A stretch of 64,000 bases of DNA from Schistosoma mansoni (Eukaryota > Platyhelminthes > Trematoda > Strigeidida > Schistosomatidae): the NCBI RefSeq assembly GCF_000237925.1, contig NC_031500.1, positions 558,001 to 622,000 of the forward strand, in the 5' to 3' direction. Shown here piece after piece: positions 63,601-64,000 of the stretch. The notes under the pieces are model-generated. The model was not told the origin of the DNA and ran no database searches. It saw only the letters and a list, made by a program, of their open reading frames with translations. How positions within the stretch are numbered: position 1 is the first letter of the stretch; every line of letters starts with the position of its first letter. Position numbers and translations under genes: made by a program.

Positions 63601-64000
63601 AGAAGGGGTTTTTGTGGAGATTTAGTATTTTTCATAGTTGAAAGTGTGAGTCAATTGAAGCTAGACCACTATGGAAAACCTGGAAGCAATGGACGGCCAT
63701 TTCGTCCTATTTTGGGACTCCTCAGAAGTGCTCATCCACGACCTCGCCTCGTGAGATTCAAACCCAGGACCTACCAGTCTCGCGTCAGAGAACTTAACCG
63801 ATAGGCCACTGATCTGGCCGGCATCCAACGGTGTTAATGTCTAACTTTAACTGATCCATGATTTTGAGCAACCGTTCACCAATTGTCTTCAGTGAGTTGA
63901 TATCTCTACAACAGACTTGGTTGAACTCCACTGGTCACTGCTTCCTACTAGAACTCAAGGAAATATCTCTAATAATCTGCCAGAGCTGTTTGGTTTAGAA
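63601..64000 (-). mobile_element. Repeat C copy 3, cut by the window edge
   Basis: Starts at the family's 3' end (AGAAGGGGTTTTTGTGG on the plus strand). From 63636 on it is nearly identical to 58722-59095, including the A/B boxes and the hammerhead at 63684-63733. Such identity means recent spread or local exchange. Confidence 0.75.
63684..63733 (-). ncRNA. Hammerhead ribozyme motif in repeat C copy 3
   Basis: Same as the motif at 58771-58820: perfect core and stem II, weakened stem I. Confidence 0.65.

Overview
The window is eukaryotic and reads as the nuclear genome of a blood fluke (genus Schistosoma). It is AT-rich and packed with retroelements. It carries Sm-alpha-type hammerhead SINEs, CsRn1/Boudicca-type Ty3/gypsy elements, RTE-like LINEs with (TAAG)n or (CTGA)n tails, and a Penelope-like fragment. 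Host genes have very short introns beside long, transposon-filled ones. Nothing here looks bacterial, and I see no CRISPR array, operon or rRNA.

Host genes. (1) A complete RBBP4/RbAp48-type WD40 histone chaperone gene lies on the minus strand (37794 down to 22490). It has seven exons that join in frame to 421 residues, and all six introns hold mobile DNA. (2) A complete three-exon gene for mitoribosomal protein mL64 (CRIF1/GADD45GIP1) lies on the plus strand (18735-19582). (3) An exon encoding three zinc fingers is present twice on the minus strand (601-1051 and 7694-8144) because its locus is duplicated. (4) The terminal exon of an unrecognised gene lies on the plus strand (57987-58382). (5) Unrecognised exon-like ORFs lie on the minus strand at 14043-14620.

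Layout. 0-9 kb: zinc-finger segment, a decayed gypsy element, then a permuted second copy of zinc-finger segment plus LTR. 9-17 kb: old LTR pieces, a Penelope-like fragment, a solo LTR, and the first copy of a 1.5-kb duplication. 17-20 kb: LINE 3' half, mL64, and a ~505-bp retroposon (repeat B). 22-38 kb: RBBP4 with its intron cargo, including a chimeric Ig-gene retrocopy, a twin-primed LINE and a large LTR palindrome. 38-42 kb: a 3-kb non-autonomous LTR element inside a LINE. 42-46 kb: gypsy fossil. 46-50 kb: second copy of the 1.5-kb duplication, split by a 2.7-kb RTE-like LINE. 52-57.6 kb: a young, nearly whole gypsy element. 58-64 kb: hammerhead-bearing short repeats, LINE fragments and an assembly gap.

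The most unusual things are: (a) an inverted-LTR palindrome with both outer ends equal to the same LTR end and a shared 5-bp target duplication (35013-36656); (b) three different short repeat families, each pairing tRNA-like A/B boxes with a hammerhead ribozyme, one of which keeps an intact-looking core and a 43-bp direct repeat 342 bp apart; (c) two insertions whose structure fits twin-primed reverse transcription, one carrying the signal peptide and Ig domain of a host gene. All identifications come from reading the sequence and from family knowledge; no database search was run.
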